NCBI RefSeq assembly: GCF_011397635.1
Contig: NC_064760.1
Location: 33,685,856-33,749,855 of the forward strand
Length of the DNA: 64,000 nucleotides
Direction of reading: 5' to 3'
Source of the DNA: Epinephelus fuscoguttatus
Taxonomy: Eukaryota > Chordata > Actinopteri > Perciformes > Serranidae
The notes under the pieces were generated by a model. It made no database searches. It saw only the letters and a list, made by a program, of their open reading frames with translations, and was not told where the DNA came from. The translations under genes were made by a program, and so were the position numbers. This document shows positions 27,925-38,659 of this stretch, in pieces. Every line of letters begins with the position of its first letter. The first letter of the stretch is position 1.

Positions 27925-29120
27925 CTAGTTGAAATCGTGAATGACAGGGCTGGCTGAGGAGTAGAGCTTCCTCTTAACCAGCCTGTACTCTGGTCTCAGC
28001 TTCAACACTTTGTTGGTATCAAAGATGTGCTTGAGCGGCGGCCAGCCGTCGTCCTTGTCTGCCTTGAAGATCACAGACAGTTCGAATGTCGGGGTGACAC
28101 TCGGGTCCACGAAGATGCTCCCCACAGACTTCAGGCCATCTTTTCCCTCCACGTAGACCTTGATGGAGGCTCCCCGGAGCCCGCAGGGCTCATCAACAGA
28201 GGAGCGCACCACGTCCTGCCCAACCCTGGTGGTCATCTGGCGAGGCAGCAGCAGCATCTGGCAGTGGAGGGTGGACGCTTTGGCTTCTGTCAGACAGTGC
28301 TCTATCTGCCGGATCACGTCCAGCTGCAGGAGCTGCTCTTCACGCTCCAAACCAGCGTCCATGTTATCAACTGTAAAGAGAGATCAGGAGTGTTGTTAGA
28401 ATATGTGGCATTATGTCACAGCCAGTGCATTGTTAATAGAATTAATGTCTACACTGATATTTAAATTGCTACCACTGCAAGCATCCAACTCCAATGAGTC
28501 ATCATAAAGCAGGAGCTTGACCCTTGCACTATCATTTCTCCATGGTCACTACTTTTAACACGTGATACATGTGTTGCAATACTGCACTGAACTGCATGAG
28601 TAATCAGACTACAAGCTTTGTATCAGCAGCTGAGAGGAGAAGCAGTGTGAGCACCTCAGCAGGTCATCAGCTGACCCAAGACCTGCATCAGTTACACCAG
28701 GAACATCCTCATCAGGGATATCAGCTAATAAATTTGTTCTTCCGCCATATCATATAGTTCCAGTACCTGTGTCATTATGATTAGGCTACTTTAAAGTTAG
28801 CGCATTGATATTAAAGATTAAAAGTGACTCGGCCAATTAGAACTGGGTACTAACAAAACTCTAATGTTTTAATGAACAACTTTTTGCCGTTTCTTGTTGT
28901 CGATCATGCTCAAAACTACGTTAAACTTTTAAAACAACTTACAAGGCGAGTTGTTGTCTGTCTCGTCGCAGCTCTCGACGCTCCCCCGCCGGGCTGAGCT
29001 GGTCTTGGAGCCCGGGGATGTGAGCTGGAGGAAATACTTTCCTATCATCTCAACGACACTTTCTTCCTCCGACTTGACGGGCACTCCGTGTCCAAAGAGT
29101 AAAGCCGTGGTATAGACCAT
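27925..29120 (-). CDS. ddit4l: DDIT4/REDD-family mTORC1 inhibitor (DDIT4L-like), two coding exons
   Basis: Exon 1 is 28943-29120 (ATG at 29118-29120) and exon 2 is 27925-28370 (stop 27925-27927). The junction is phase 1 with GTAAGT/AG ends; 624 nt encode 207 aa. REDD proteins are cytosolic stress-induced inhibitors that lower mTORC1 activity through TSC1/TSC2. Seen: the REDD core [27 protein letters not shown] and [11 protein letters not shown] in the correct order and spacing, as in human DDIT4 ([19 protein letters not shown]) and DDIT4L. The N-terminal 60 residues ([12 protein letters not shown]...) match neither human paralog as I remember them. Linkage to ppp3ca, as in human 4q24, favours ddit4l; a fish-specific REDD paralog is possible. 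Inducible regulation is suggested by the promoter at 29230-29325. Confidence 0.85.
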
Positions 29121-29229
29121 CCTGATTCAGGTTTGTGAAGCTCCCGTGTCTCCTCCGGACGGTTCGTCTGTATCTTATCCATGTATTAAGGTGGTTGAGC
29201 TGAGCAACTGTGAGCGGTGCGTGCGGAGC

Positions 29230-29236
29230 TTTTATA
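29230..29236 (-). promoter_or_regulatory. TATA box of the ddit4l-like gene
   Basis: On the minus strand the sequence reads GGGTATAAAAGC. It lies about 110 nt upstream of the ATG, which predicts a transcription start near 29200-29205. Confidence 0.75.
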
Positions 29237-29251
29237 CCCGGAGAGCAGCCG

Positions 29252-29320
29252 TTGCATCAGCTGAGCTGCCTCACGTGTGGGCGGGACTGAGCGGCTCGTT
29301 CGAGAAACTTCCTGATGCAA
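29252..29320 (-). promoter_or_regulatory. Stress-response cluster: two TGATGCAA motifs, E-box, heat-shock element
   Basis: Going upstream of the TATA box: TGATGCAA on the minus strand (29252-29259), CACGTG (29272-29277), three alternating HSE pentamers TTCgaGAAacTTC (29299-29311) and TGATGCAA on the plus strand (29313-29320). TGATGCAA is the C/EBP-ATF (ATF4-CHOP) response core. The E-box CACGTG also contains an ACGTG core of the type used by HIF. REDD family genes are known ATF4 and hypoxia targets. Binding is inferred from motif match only. Confidence 0.7.
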
Positions 29321-30254
29321 CATGTCCGAGCATTGCACTGAGGTAACAGGGACCAAGAGTTCATGTAAAAAAGAGAGTGGGATATAATATAACTCCAATA
29401 ACTTTAATACATGAAGCCTACTACATTTTTATTTTCTGTTATTTGACAGACTTTACCCACTTGGCTGGAGACTAAGTTAGTGGTGAATTAACAAGGCCTT
29501 AAAAGTTCCTCATAATAACAATTATTGAAAATAAGTGGTGGACTTTAATTTTAAAATTAAGTTTTGTACTTACACAGTTTGAGGTACTTGTGCTTTACTT
29601 TATTAACCTTTTAAAAAAAAAAAAAAACAAAAAAAAAAAAACTTGTCACACATTTTAGAGGCTGTTTTACCCAACTAGGATTTATCTTAAAGTTTAAATT
29701 TAAAAACAATCATCCAAATCGTATGATTAGCTGAGAACATATCATGCAGTGTTAAAGGTCTTTTTCTCTTTCCAGTTGAGTAATATGTTTTGGGTTTTTT
29801 TGGCCAAACTTGCTATTAAAATGAAAGTGTTGAGATGTGGGATTGTGAATGAGGACAGATCACCAAGAAGAGCGATGGAGGGCTGAGGATATTGGACAGC
29901 TCTTCAGTCAGATCTGAACAATTTGTCAGTACTATTATTGAAACTCAACATATCCACAGGCACCTGGTAGCCACACATTCTTATACCCATAATAGTAATT
30001 TAGCAACCACAGAGGTACAACTGAACACCGCATCTTTACAGTTCAACAGACATATTACAAACAAAAAGCCTGCCCATGACCTCTTATAGCTTTCAGTGTC
30101 ATTGCTGACCCAAGCTAACGCGTTTTCATATGACAATTTCTAACATAGATTCCTTCCACTTTTCAAATTCTGGAGGTGATGTACTCTTCCAGAATCTGAG
30201 GATTACTCGAGCAGCTGCGACGACCCCCACATTTATCACAACAAGGTCATATTT

Positions 30255-30530
30255 AGAGTCATTCAACAATTCTGTTTGCTATAAGGCATAACCTTGGAGA
30301 TTTAGGTACCCTTATACCTAACCACTTTCCTATGTGATCTACAACTTTTTTCCAAAATAGGTTAACCAGTTCACATTCCCAGATTGCATGGAGAAATGTT
30401 CCTGTTTCTGTCTGACATTCCCAACATAAACTATTAGGCAGTAGGCGCATCCTGTACAACTTAGAGGGAGTGAAGTAGAACCTATGAATTACATTATATT
30501 GAGTTAAAGACTTGGGTTTCAATCAGTAAT
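30255..30530 (-). pseudogene. L1-like LINE ORF2 C-terminal fragment
   Basis: The minus strand reads SLTQYNVIHRFYFTPSKLYR, then LCWECQTETGTFLHAIWECE and NLFWKKVVDHI. This is the Cys/His knuckle region (CxxCxxxxGTFxHxxWEC) typical of the C-terminal part of L1/Tx1-type ORF2 in fish. It is truncated on both sides. Confidence 0.75.
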
Positions 30531-30659
30531 CTACACTTAATTCCTATGAACTGCGAGCATAATGGTAGCATAACTTAGTGAGTCCACAGCAAGTCAGCTA
30601 AAATGCTAAATTTGTCTGAAGGCAAGCATTCATATCCACATATATAGACATGAAGTTTG

Positions 30660-31030
30660 CAGGTTGTTGAGGTAGTGTCCAGCAAACGATGTGGGCTTCG
30701 TAGATAATTGGCAAATTTTTGGGGAAAACCTGCTCTGATTAGGAGAGACAGCATTCATCCCACTGTGAACGGAGCTGCTCTTATCTCGAGGAACCTGGCC
30801 TAGTTTATTAGTGATTTATTAGTGATCTATTCTGTTTACACAACATCTGTTGCACGTTCAGATGCTCTTCCTGAGGTTTCTACCTTTTGTTTGGCCTGTT
30901 AAAGGGTTTTTTGGGGGGATTTTTTTCCCTTGTTTGCTCTAAGGGTCCAAGGACAGAGGGATGTCATATGCCCTCTGAGGCAAATTGTGATTAGTGATAT
31001 TGGGCTTTGTAAATAAAATTGAATTGAATT
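30660..31030 (+). mobile_element. LINE 3' region with esterase-like ORF remnant and L2-type tail
   Basis: 30690-30800 encodes GFVDNWQIFG-like residues, then RRDSIHPTVNGAALISRNLA; the DxxH block resembles the C-terminal end of the SGNH/GDSL-esterase-like ORF1 of CR1/L2-type LINEs. It continues into 'ttcctgaggtttctacctttt ... ccctctgaggcaaattgtga ... aaataaaattgaattg', the usual fish LINE 3' tail. It is truncated and non-functional. Confidence 0.6.
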
Positions 31031-34000
31031 TAGAGTAATAAATTAATAATACATACTTGCTTGTGTTAAAATTGAGCTTTTCTTTAAGGCAATTCATTTT
31101 TCCACATAAACCTACCTTACAGTGTTTAAGAGAATACAAACCCATAAAATAAAGTGTTTAACAAGGTGAATAAAAGTAGCTCCATCTCAAGCATCATCAT
31201 TTAAATGCTGCTCGTACACATTAAATCACCTGTAGCTAAAAATGATCCAATAACATAATAATATACACTCACATGGACATTTTTTTCTGCATAACAAGTA
31301 CTTTTACTTTAAGTCGATTCTACTAATAATACATCTGTACTTTCACTTTTAAGATTTTTAATGCAGGACATTTACCTGTAGTAGAGTATTTTTGTTGTTA
31401 CTCTTCCATAAGGGATTTAAGTAGGCCGCTAAAGGCTCAGTTATAAACTGCTTATAAGTTGAATGGGCATATATGCTGCAATGGAAATTTACCAGCCTAT
31501 GAGTAACATATAGGTCATACATATTGTGGTCTATATGAAAATAGATTATGCTGTGGCTGTGGGTGTAGAGAAGCTGATGCCGCCACAACTTTTCAAAGGG
31601 CAATTCTTATGTACAGGCTACTGCTATGGCTAATACATTATTGATACAAATGTGCCAGTAATGCATGTTGTTTATTTGTGCTTTATAAAAAACACATTAA
31701 ACACAAAACCATAAAACACAACAACAAAGAAACCCTTATGTGCTGTGTTAACTTGTCAGATGTTGTCTGATACAGCAAGGAGGACGTATAGGCAAACCGA
31801 TAGGATAGTAAGTAAGTCAAAATAGTAGAAATTATTAAGGAAAAGGCTATTTGAGTCTAAAATCAAAAGAGAAAAGTTAAATAGGTTGAGTAAGGCATGA
31901 GTAGATCAGCACAGAGTTGTTTCTTACAATAATCGAGCTTCCCTCAGGGAATTTTAATGTGGTTGTTTTGAGATTCTCCGAGTGGGTGTTGTCCAGTGTC
32001 GGGGCATTCACAGGAAAAGTATGATCTCTTTAAATCTTAAACCCAGACAGTGAGACAGGCACAAGTGCCCCACCTGAGTTCATTTATATGACAAAAGCCT
32101 GATTGCAACAGGTGGAGACCTTCTCTTTTAGTCCTTCACAAAACACACAAAACAACCTTCCACCCCCTCCCTGGCAACCATGCAGAGATGTAGGAATTAT
32201 GTGTCTACTATTTTGGGATGCTTCTTAGTATAGCAAGTTCTTATTTCATGTATTAATTTTTTTAAGGTTTTTAGATCATGGACAGGCAAGTTCTTGACTT
32301 TGGGTCTACTCTTAAGTCAAAAACATGACAATAAAATGCTTAAAATAGGCCTGCTGACTCTTCAGACGTTTTTCTGGTGTGAAGGATTTATCCAATATAG
32401 AAAAATACTGACGCTGAAGGCAATCTTCCAGGGTAGGAAAACAGTTCAACCCCTAAATAATCAGCCACAATTGTTGAGTAACTAAGATACACTACACAGA
32501 AGCATACTTTCAAAGACCAGTGGAGAAAAGTAACATAAATTAATGCACTTTATACACAGTAATTCTCCCAACATTTAATAAAATAGTGCAGACTTTGATC
32601 AGTTAATACCCGTGACACACTGTATGGAATTCTGCAGTGTTCATAGTGAAACATGTAGAAACCTGTCATACACACATCAGACTTTGCCAAGGATTTCACT
32701 GGGAAACAAATGTAATAGTTCCCTCAAATGATCTTCCTTACTGATAGTAAAAACCCACATAATGAGTCTTTATGTGATTCCACAGTAAATCTTTCATATT
32801 TACTTTCAGTGCATGCAGATAAGAGTGTGTGAGTGTGAGCGCGTCGGGTCTAGACAAGGTGGCATGATCCCTGCCTTACTCACAGGTGAGTAACCTGGTC
32901 TGACACACACTATTCAGACACACACACACCTGGTGGGGAATCAGACGTGTATCCACTCAACACAGGACTGTTTTTTCCGTCTTCATCTATTGCTGAAGAT
33001 ATATGCGACCCCCACCACCACATAAGGCATTCACCTAAATTAGATTTGCAATAGGTGAACAAACATTAATAAAAGATATTGTAGTTCTTCATTACATACC
33101 AAAAAACGAGTTTATTAAATAAATAAAGCATAATATATGCATTACACCACATAGTTTAATTGAGAAAATTTAGTCCTAGTGACTGAAACATCTGAGAACA
33201 CAATTGTTGCTTTAATACATAGACATATAAGTATTTGCACTGTGGATTAATGGTGGGTCAGAGTGGAAACTACAGTGAAAATGGTCATATTAACATTGTC
33301 TCCATTAATAGTACACTGAAGTGTATTGTTAACCTTGGGAGTCAGGACAACAGTTAAGCCATTACACAGACACAGATACACACACACACACAGCACTTCC
33401 TGCCTTAAAGTCCACTGTGTTGCCCTGACGTGACAGCAGACATGAAGAGGATGGTAATTTTTTGCAGGCTAAGCTCTCACAGCTGACTCACCTTCTTGAG
33501 AAAAACCCCTGATATGACATCACAGCTGCCAACCAATCACGTTCAGATTGAGTCAGCTGTCGTCAGAAGGACCTACCACTAAGGAGGAAGTGTCTTTATG
33601 AGGAAATGCAGGGGAAATACTGCCTATGGTGACAGTAATTGCTCACTACCAGCCAATACTGCCTGTGCGTACATGTCTTCTTCTCTGGGCTTGTGAAACA
33701 CTTTCTTAAAACACATCTGGTGTTCCTTACATTTGACCATAAATCAAATCTATTATCAGGTAGAAATGAAAACCTGCTTTAATGTATGAACTAGCATTTT
33801 CTGCCTTAAGCTGGACAGTCATTACTCACTCTGAGTGATGGTGGTGACCAGTTTAATGTTTTATGAAGTCATGGCTAACTAAGAGAACAATGAGTCAGTG
33901 TTAAAATGCAAACTCGATAACAATAACAGTCAGTGTTATCCACCCGTCAACATCAGCTGATGTCAGCTGCCTGGTTATGTTGTGTTGTTGGTGGAGAACA

Positions 34001-34599
34001 GGTCAGACCTGTTTCTGGAAGTCCTCCGTCACTGTGGCTGCAACCAAAACTCGTGTCTGCAGCCCAGAGTGGGTGGTGTTGTTGTTTTTTAAATCCTTAC
34101 CTAACAAAGAAGGAACACGGTATAAACACAAAAGATACCAGGTAAACTCAAACTGCTTGCCACAACAAAAACCTTGTTCAGAACACGACAGTGCTCTATT
34201 ATTGTAATGATTCTTCTCATTCCAGGGTACACCCTGTTTTTAGGTTAATGAATGCATTGTTTACTCTATAAAATACAAAAAATATTTACTCTATATAAAA
34301 AATCAATATCACATAATTTAGAGGATCCAAAATGATTCTCCAAATACGTTTTACTGGCAAAAGTCATATGAATGGGAGAATTAGCAATAATTTGAGAGGG
34401 GAAGAAAAAAATCACTTTTGAGAAACAGTGTTTTGATTTTTTTTTTTCACTTGACAATTTATTAAAACATGTCAACTTGATATGGATTAACTGATTTATT
34501 GATAGATTTACATACATTTGATGTGCAATTTTCTATAGACTTGCATCATCCCAACAAGACAAAGAGCAGCCAATCTAGACTGTAGTGCTGTAGTTAGGC

Positions 34600-34760
34600 G
34601 CTGTGGTGCTTGGAGCTACATGCTAATGACAGCATGCTAACATGCTCACAATGATAAAGCTAACATGCTGCTAAGCAGATATATCATTTACTATGGTCAC
34701 CATTTTAGGTTAGCTTATTAGCATGCTAACATTCCCTAATTAGAGTGCCACTATGTCTGA
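34600..34760. repeat. Dispersed fish repeat ('catgctaacatgct' type)
   Basis: Repeated AGCATGCTAACATGCT blocks occur at both ends in inverted arrangement, matching a common fish MITE. There is no coding capacity. Confidence 0.5.
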
Positions 34761-37709
34761 TGGGACCAAGTCATTGTTTTAGAAGTCACATGTAAAGTCT
34801 GAACTCTGTATTCAAGTTCCTAGTCAAGTACCAAGTCCTAAACTAAAAGCTCTACCCCCAATTCAATGCCATTTTAATAACAGAGTAGTATTATGTTAAA
34901 TTTACAAAAATAATGAATGCCTTTGAAGATTTGTGAATATTTGGTAAAACAAGATGCAATTTGTTTTTTGTTGACCACCACATAGTTTTTGACCAACAAA
35001 ATTATAATTTTTTCCAAATGGTGCTCAGTAGGGTACTGTTAGCTTTTCACGGCTCTGTAGCGTTAACATTCAGCATATGATGGGAAAATAACTGATTCAT
35101 GGCACATTTTTAAATAATATTCTTTAAATCTTTGGGCTTGGGGGAAGGTATTACTATTTTCAAGTCAAAAGGCTCAAGTCCTCAAAATATTAAAAGTATT
35201 AAATTATAAAAATCATAAATGTTTTTAAAAATGTGTAGTTATTTGTTAGAACAAATTTGTTGAAAGCGTGGCATCTTCACTCAGACCTGTTGTTCTTTAA
35301 GCCCAGACACACCAAACTGACATCACAGATCGAGTGGCACCCAAGGCCGACTGCTGCGCTGTCTCATGTTGCATGTGTTTTGTCCAAAAACTGGTACCTG
35401 AACGCACCACATAGACTACAACCAACAGCCAACTAACATGTACATTCTGCACCTGCGTGAGAACGTAGCATAGCAGCAGGCAGGAGTAATTTGTATTGGT
35501 CATTAAAAAACAAGGGAAATCGTAAAACCAACAGGACAGATTCAGGATGCTAGTTAGACAGTTTGCACTAACAACACAATCCAATGTTGAAAGAGCAAAT
35601 TATATTTATTGTGCACTAGCAAACGATCCAGCCAGTCCATATGTGTATCACAGCCTGTTTTCTGGAACAATGCAAGTAACCTATTAACCTATTATATTAT
35701 ATTATATTTTGTCTGAATGTTAGGCAAAAATCCTCTTACAGTGCAGCACCTTTTTGACCTGGGACCACTTAAGACAAAGTCCGCTTGTGACCTCGTATTA
35801 CAGGTCATGGCCTGGCTGGTTGGAAGTCATCAGCAGCCCTACCAAAGAGTCATATTCCTTCTTGGCAGACTGTTTCATTTGAAGGATTTTTCGACATCTG
35901 AACAGGTATAGGTCTCCAGTATTTCTCAAGAGAGAGCAAACATTTGAGAAAAAAAACGTAATGTTAAGAGCCTCTGACCCGTCAAGCCTGCTTTAGGCAG
36001 AGTGCAACTGAGGTTACCACAGTGCTCCATTGTTGATTTTTCATTTTGTCCCTAATCGTACATGCTAGATTTGCACACAATAAATCATCTGAACATGCAG
36101 ATTACAAAGACTGTGTTTATAATTCAGCAAGGCTTTGGATCAGACCCCTCTGTCCTCCCTGTCACCTCTGCCCTGTCAAGAAGACAGACGGGCCGTAAAC
36201 ATATCTGATGCAACCTCACCGAGCAGTTTCATCTGCAGCGCTGCTGTCAGGAGGTGTATGCGCTCATGTGAGACGCAGATAAGCAGGCGTGGTGTCAGGT
36301 GTCTTGTGACTGTTTACACAGTCATAAAACACACTCATACATCTCGTACATCTTTCTGTTCCTCCCCTCTCTGTGGAACATCGTGTTTCTATCTGAGATC
36401 TCCTGCCTTGGAACTCTTTGTACTTTCCATGTTTTTCTTGTTCTCGTGATCGACCTCTGTTTTAACTCATTTATTACCACTGCAGAATCTGTGGTAATTT
36501 GCATGAACAACATTTATTATAGACAAAGCATTTGCATTTTAACCATCCCTCTCTCCCTATCACTTCGGAAGATCAGGAATTAAATTAAAAAGTGAACTGC
36601 GGAGAGTATATTATAGCTAAATGCTGCCACATGACATATTGCATGAACCAGCTGGTGGTAACAGCAGGACAAATGGACTCTGCTCAGGACTAATTTAACT
36701 ACGTATTAAGATTATGTCCTGTTCTCTAAGGAGGAAGGAGGAAGACAAAACTTTCTTCTCAACAACACCTTGAGTTCTCACGTTCTGTACAGTCTGTGCA
36801 GGGGGCTTCCACTGGCTACACACACACTGTTTAAATCTTGGTACTGCTGACAGATCTGTTCACTAGTTTACACTCAGACCCATCTCTAACAACAAGTCAG
36901 TACATATTGTGATGGTTCTCACTATTACAACTGAGGCTGCACCAATGCATTTAAATCAGATATAATTTCCATCAGCTGTACAAAGGATTAACTACATTGT
37001 GTTCCCACTGGATGTGAAACAGTCCCCAGTGTTTCATCTGCAGAGTCCCAAACAGGGTTCTGTGCCTGTCAGACAGTCTGAAGGGGATACTACCATATCT
37101 GCAGAGCAGTGACGTAATGCACAGCAGACTATAATGCAGTTAGTTTTTTTTAGAAATATTCTGACTTTATTCTTATTAAATTAACACTTTATTTTGAAAT
37201 ATTCCAACTTTGTTTCTAAAATTATGAATTCATTCTCGAAATCTCAGAACACAGATATGTTTTGAATGTGCAGAAAGTTGTGAACATGAGCAGAAATGTA
37301 GCTGAAAAAAATATGAGCTATTAATGTCCAAGGCTTATGAATTAATTAAAACACTTAATATATTAGGGTTAAGCCAAATATTTTAAAGCTATACAAAGTG
37401 CCTGAGTCTTACTGTTGTTATACTTTTGTATTTTAAGTGTCACCTGCCGCCTCAATTTTGTGTTTTCCTTCACAAATAAAACATTTCTATTATAAACTGG
37501 GGCATTAAAATTTACCAAAATGGAGGAAGTAACCCCCAGAACCCCTGCCTAATATGTGTGTCCCGAACTGTGAAATGAAACCTATGTCCTTTGTACGGCT
37601 TGTTACTGGTCAGGCAGCGCCTCAGAGCCTCAGAGCCTCAGAGAACTGTCACTCGCCAAACCCTTAATTAGAGAAAATGAAATGAATGAAATGAAACCAA
37701 CTCTTTTTC

Positions 37710-37909
37710 AAAGCAAATGTTTGAATTTATTTAATATCTATGAATTCAGACACAGATATTATTAATCCTACAACAAAATGCACATATCAGAAAATATAAA
37801 CAGGTGTAAATCTAGTACAGAACAAGAATGAGAAGAGCGTGTATGCGTGTGATGTGACGTGTGTGATGTGTGCATTTATGTTCGTCTCTGCCTGTGCCTG
37901 AGCATCTGT
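37710..37909 (-). other. sting1 3'UTR with poly(A) signal
   Basis: On the minus strand, AATAAA lies at 37726-37731, about 180 nt after the stop. Confidence 0.6.
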
Positions 37910-38175
37910 TTATATTCTTCCTTGAAAATGGTCGGTGCTCTCCACAGGTTCCTTCAGAGGCTTAGGTTTCTCCAGGCTGAACATGAGTGTAGGCTCCCTG
38001 CTCATTGGCACCTGGTTCATAGATGGAGCACTCGACGGGGCACTTGATGTACTCATGAACGGATGCCCTATCTCCTGGTGAGGAGGTGGAGTGAGGCAGA
38101 ACTCCTCTTTCTCCTGCTGCTGCAGGTGTCTGAGGATAGCTTTGGACAGGAAGTGAGGGTCGTCCTCATGCTCAT
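37910..38175 (-). other. sting1: STING C-terminal tail exon
   Basis: This exon encodes residues 321-408. After the [12 protein letters not shown] helix comes a Ser/Pro-rich linker, then [20 protein letters not shown]. Compared with human PELLISGMEKPLPLRTD, the pLxIS-like site is T383-L-M-F-S387 (37976-37990). The TBK1-binding (D/E)xPxPLRxD motif is E389-K-P-K-P-L-K. Residues 397-402 (PVESTD, 37931-37948) fit the TRAF6-binding PxExx(acidic) pattern. Confidence 0.85.
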
Positions 38176-38621
38176 CTAGAAAAAGAAGAAGAAGAAGAAG
38201 GCATGATCTATGGTTTGTTTGAGCACCCTGTATCTAACCATTACTATTGTGTTTAGCTCACTCCTTTTCAAGAGCTCATGTTAAGATAGTGATGTGATAC
38301 TTTTTTTTTTAAACCACATTGTGATTGAGTTTCTCACTGCTGGTGCAAAGATAAAAAGTTCACATGAGGCCATAGATAACTGGACCAAAGCCAGAAAAGT
38401 TCCCAGCACTGATACTCTGACCTTCATACTTAATTTCAGTCACACACTGTGCAGCACAAGGCAGCTGTGTATCAACAAAACCTTTTTTTAAAACACACAA
38501 ATTGCAAAAGAATCCATAAATACACAAATCCTGATTGTCAATCCTTGTGGGGAAGCGGATAAGCTAAAAGCTGAAATCCTCCTAAAAGCAGTCTGTCTCC
38601 TGTCGCGAGGTGTGTATAAAG

Positions 38622-38659
<38 letters not shown>

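Larger units (their letters stand above)
29345..37709. other. Intergenic region ddit4l-sting1
   Basis: No gene is recognised in this 8.4 kb. Identified pieces are A-rich runs at 29612-29640, an L1-like fragment (30255-30530), a LINE chimera (30660-31030), a fragment of the 'aagtacttttactt' repeat (31290-31400) and a 'catgctaacatgct' repeat (34600-34760). Another dispersed-repeat-like stretch lies near 35290-35470. The remainder, including 31400-34600 and 35500-37700, shows nothing recognisable. Confidence 0.5.

Noticed and set aside
28027-28464. 145-codon plus-strand open frame
   Set aside because: It is the antisense shadow of ddit4l exon 2; the minus frame has the conserved REDD core and correct splice sites.
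29146-29346. 66-codon plus-strand open frame
   Set aside because: It overlaps the ddit4l promoter antisense; no homology or codon signal.
33933-34207. Plus-strand open frames of 70-76 codons between ddit4l and sting1
   Set aside because: No family resemblance and overlapping frames of equal quality; likely chance.
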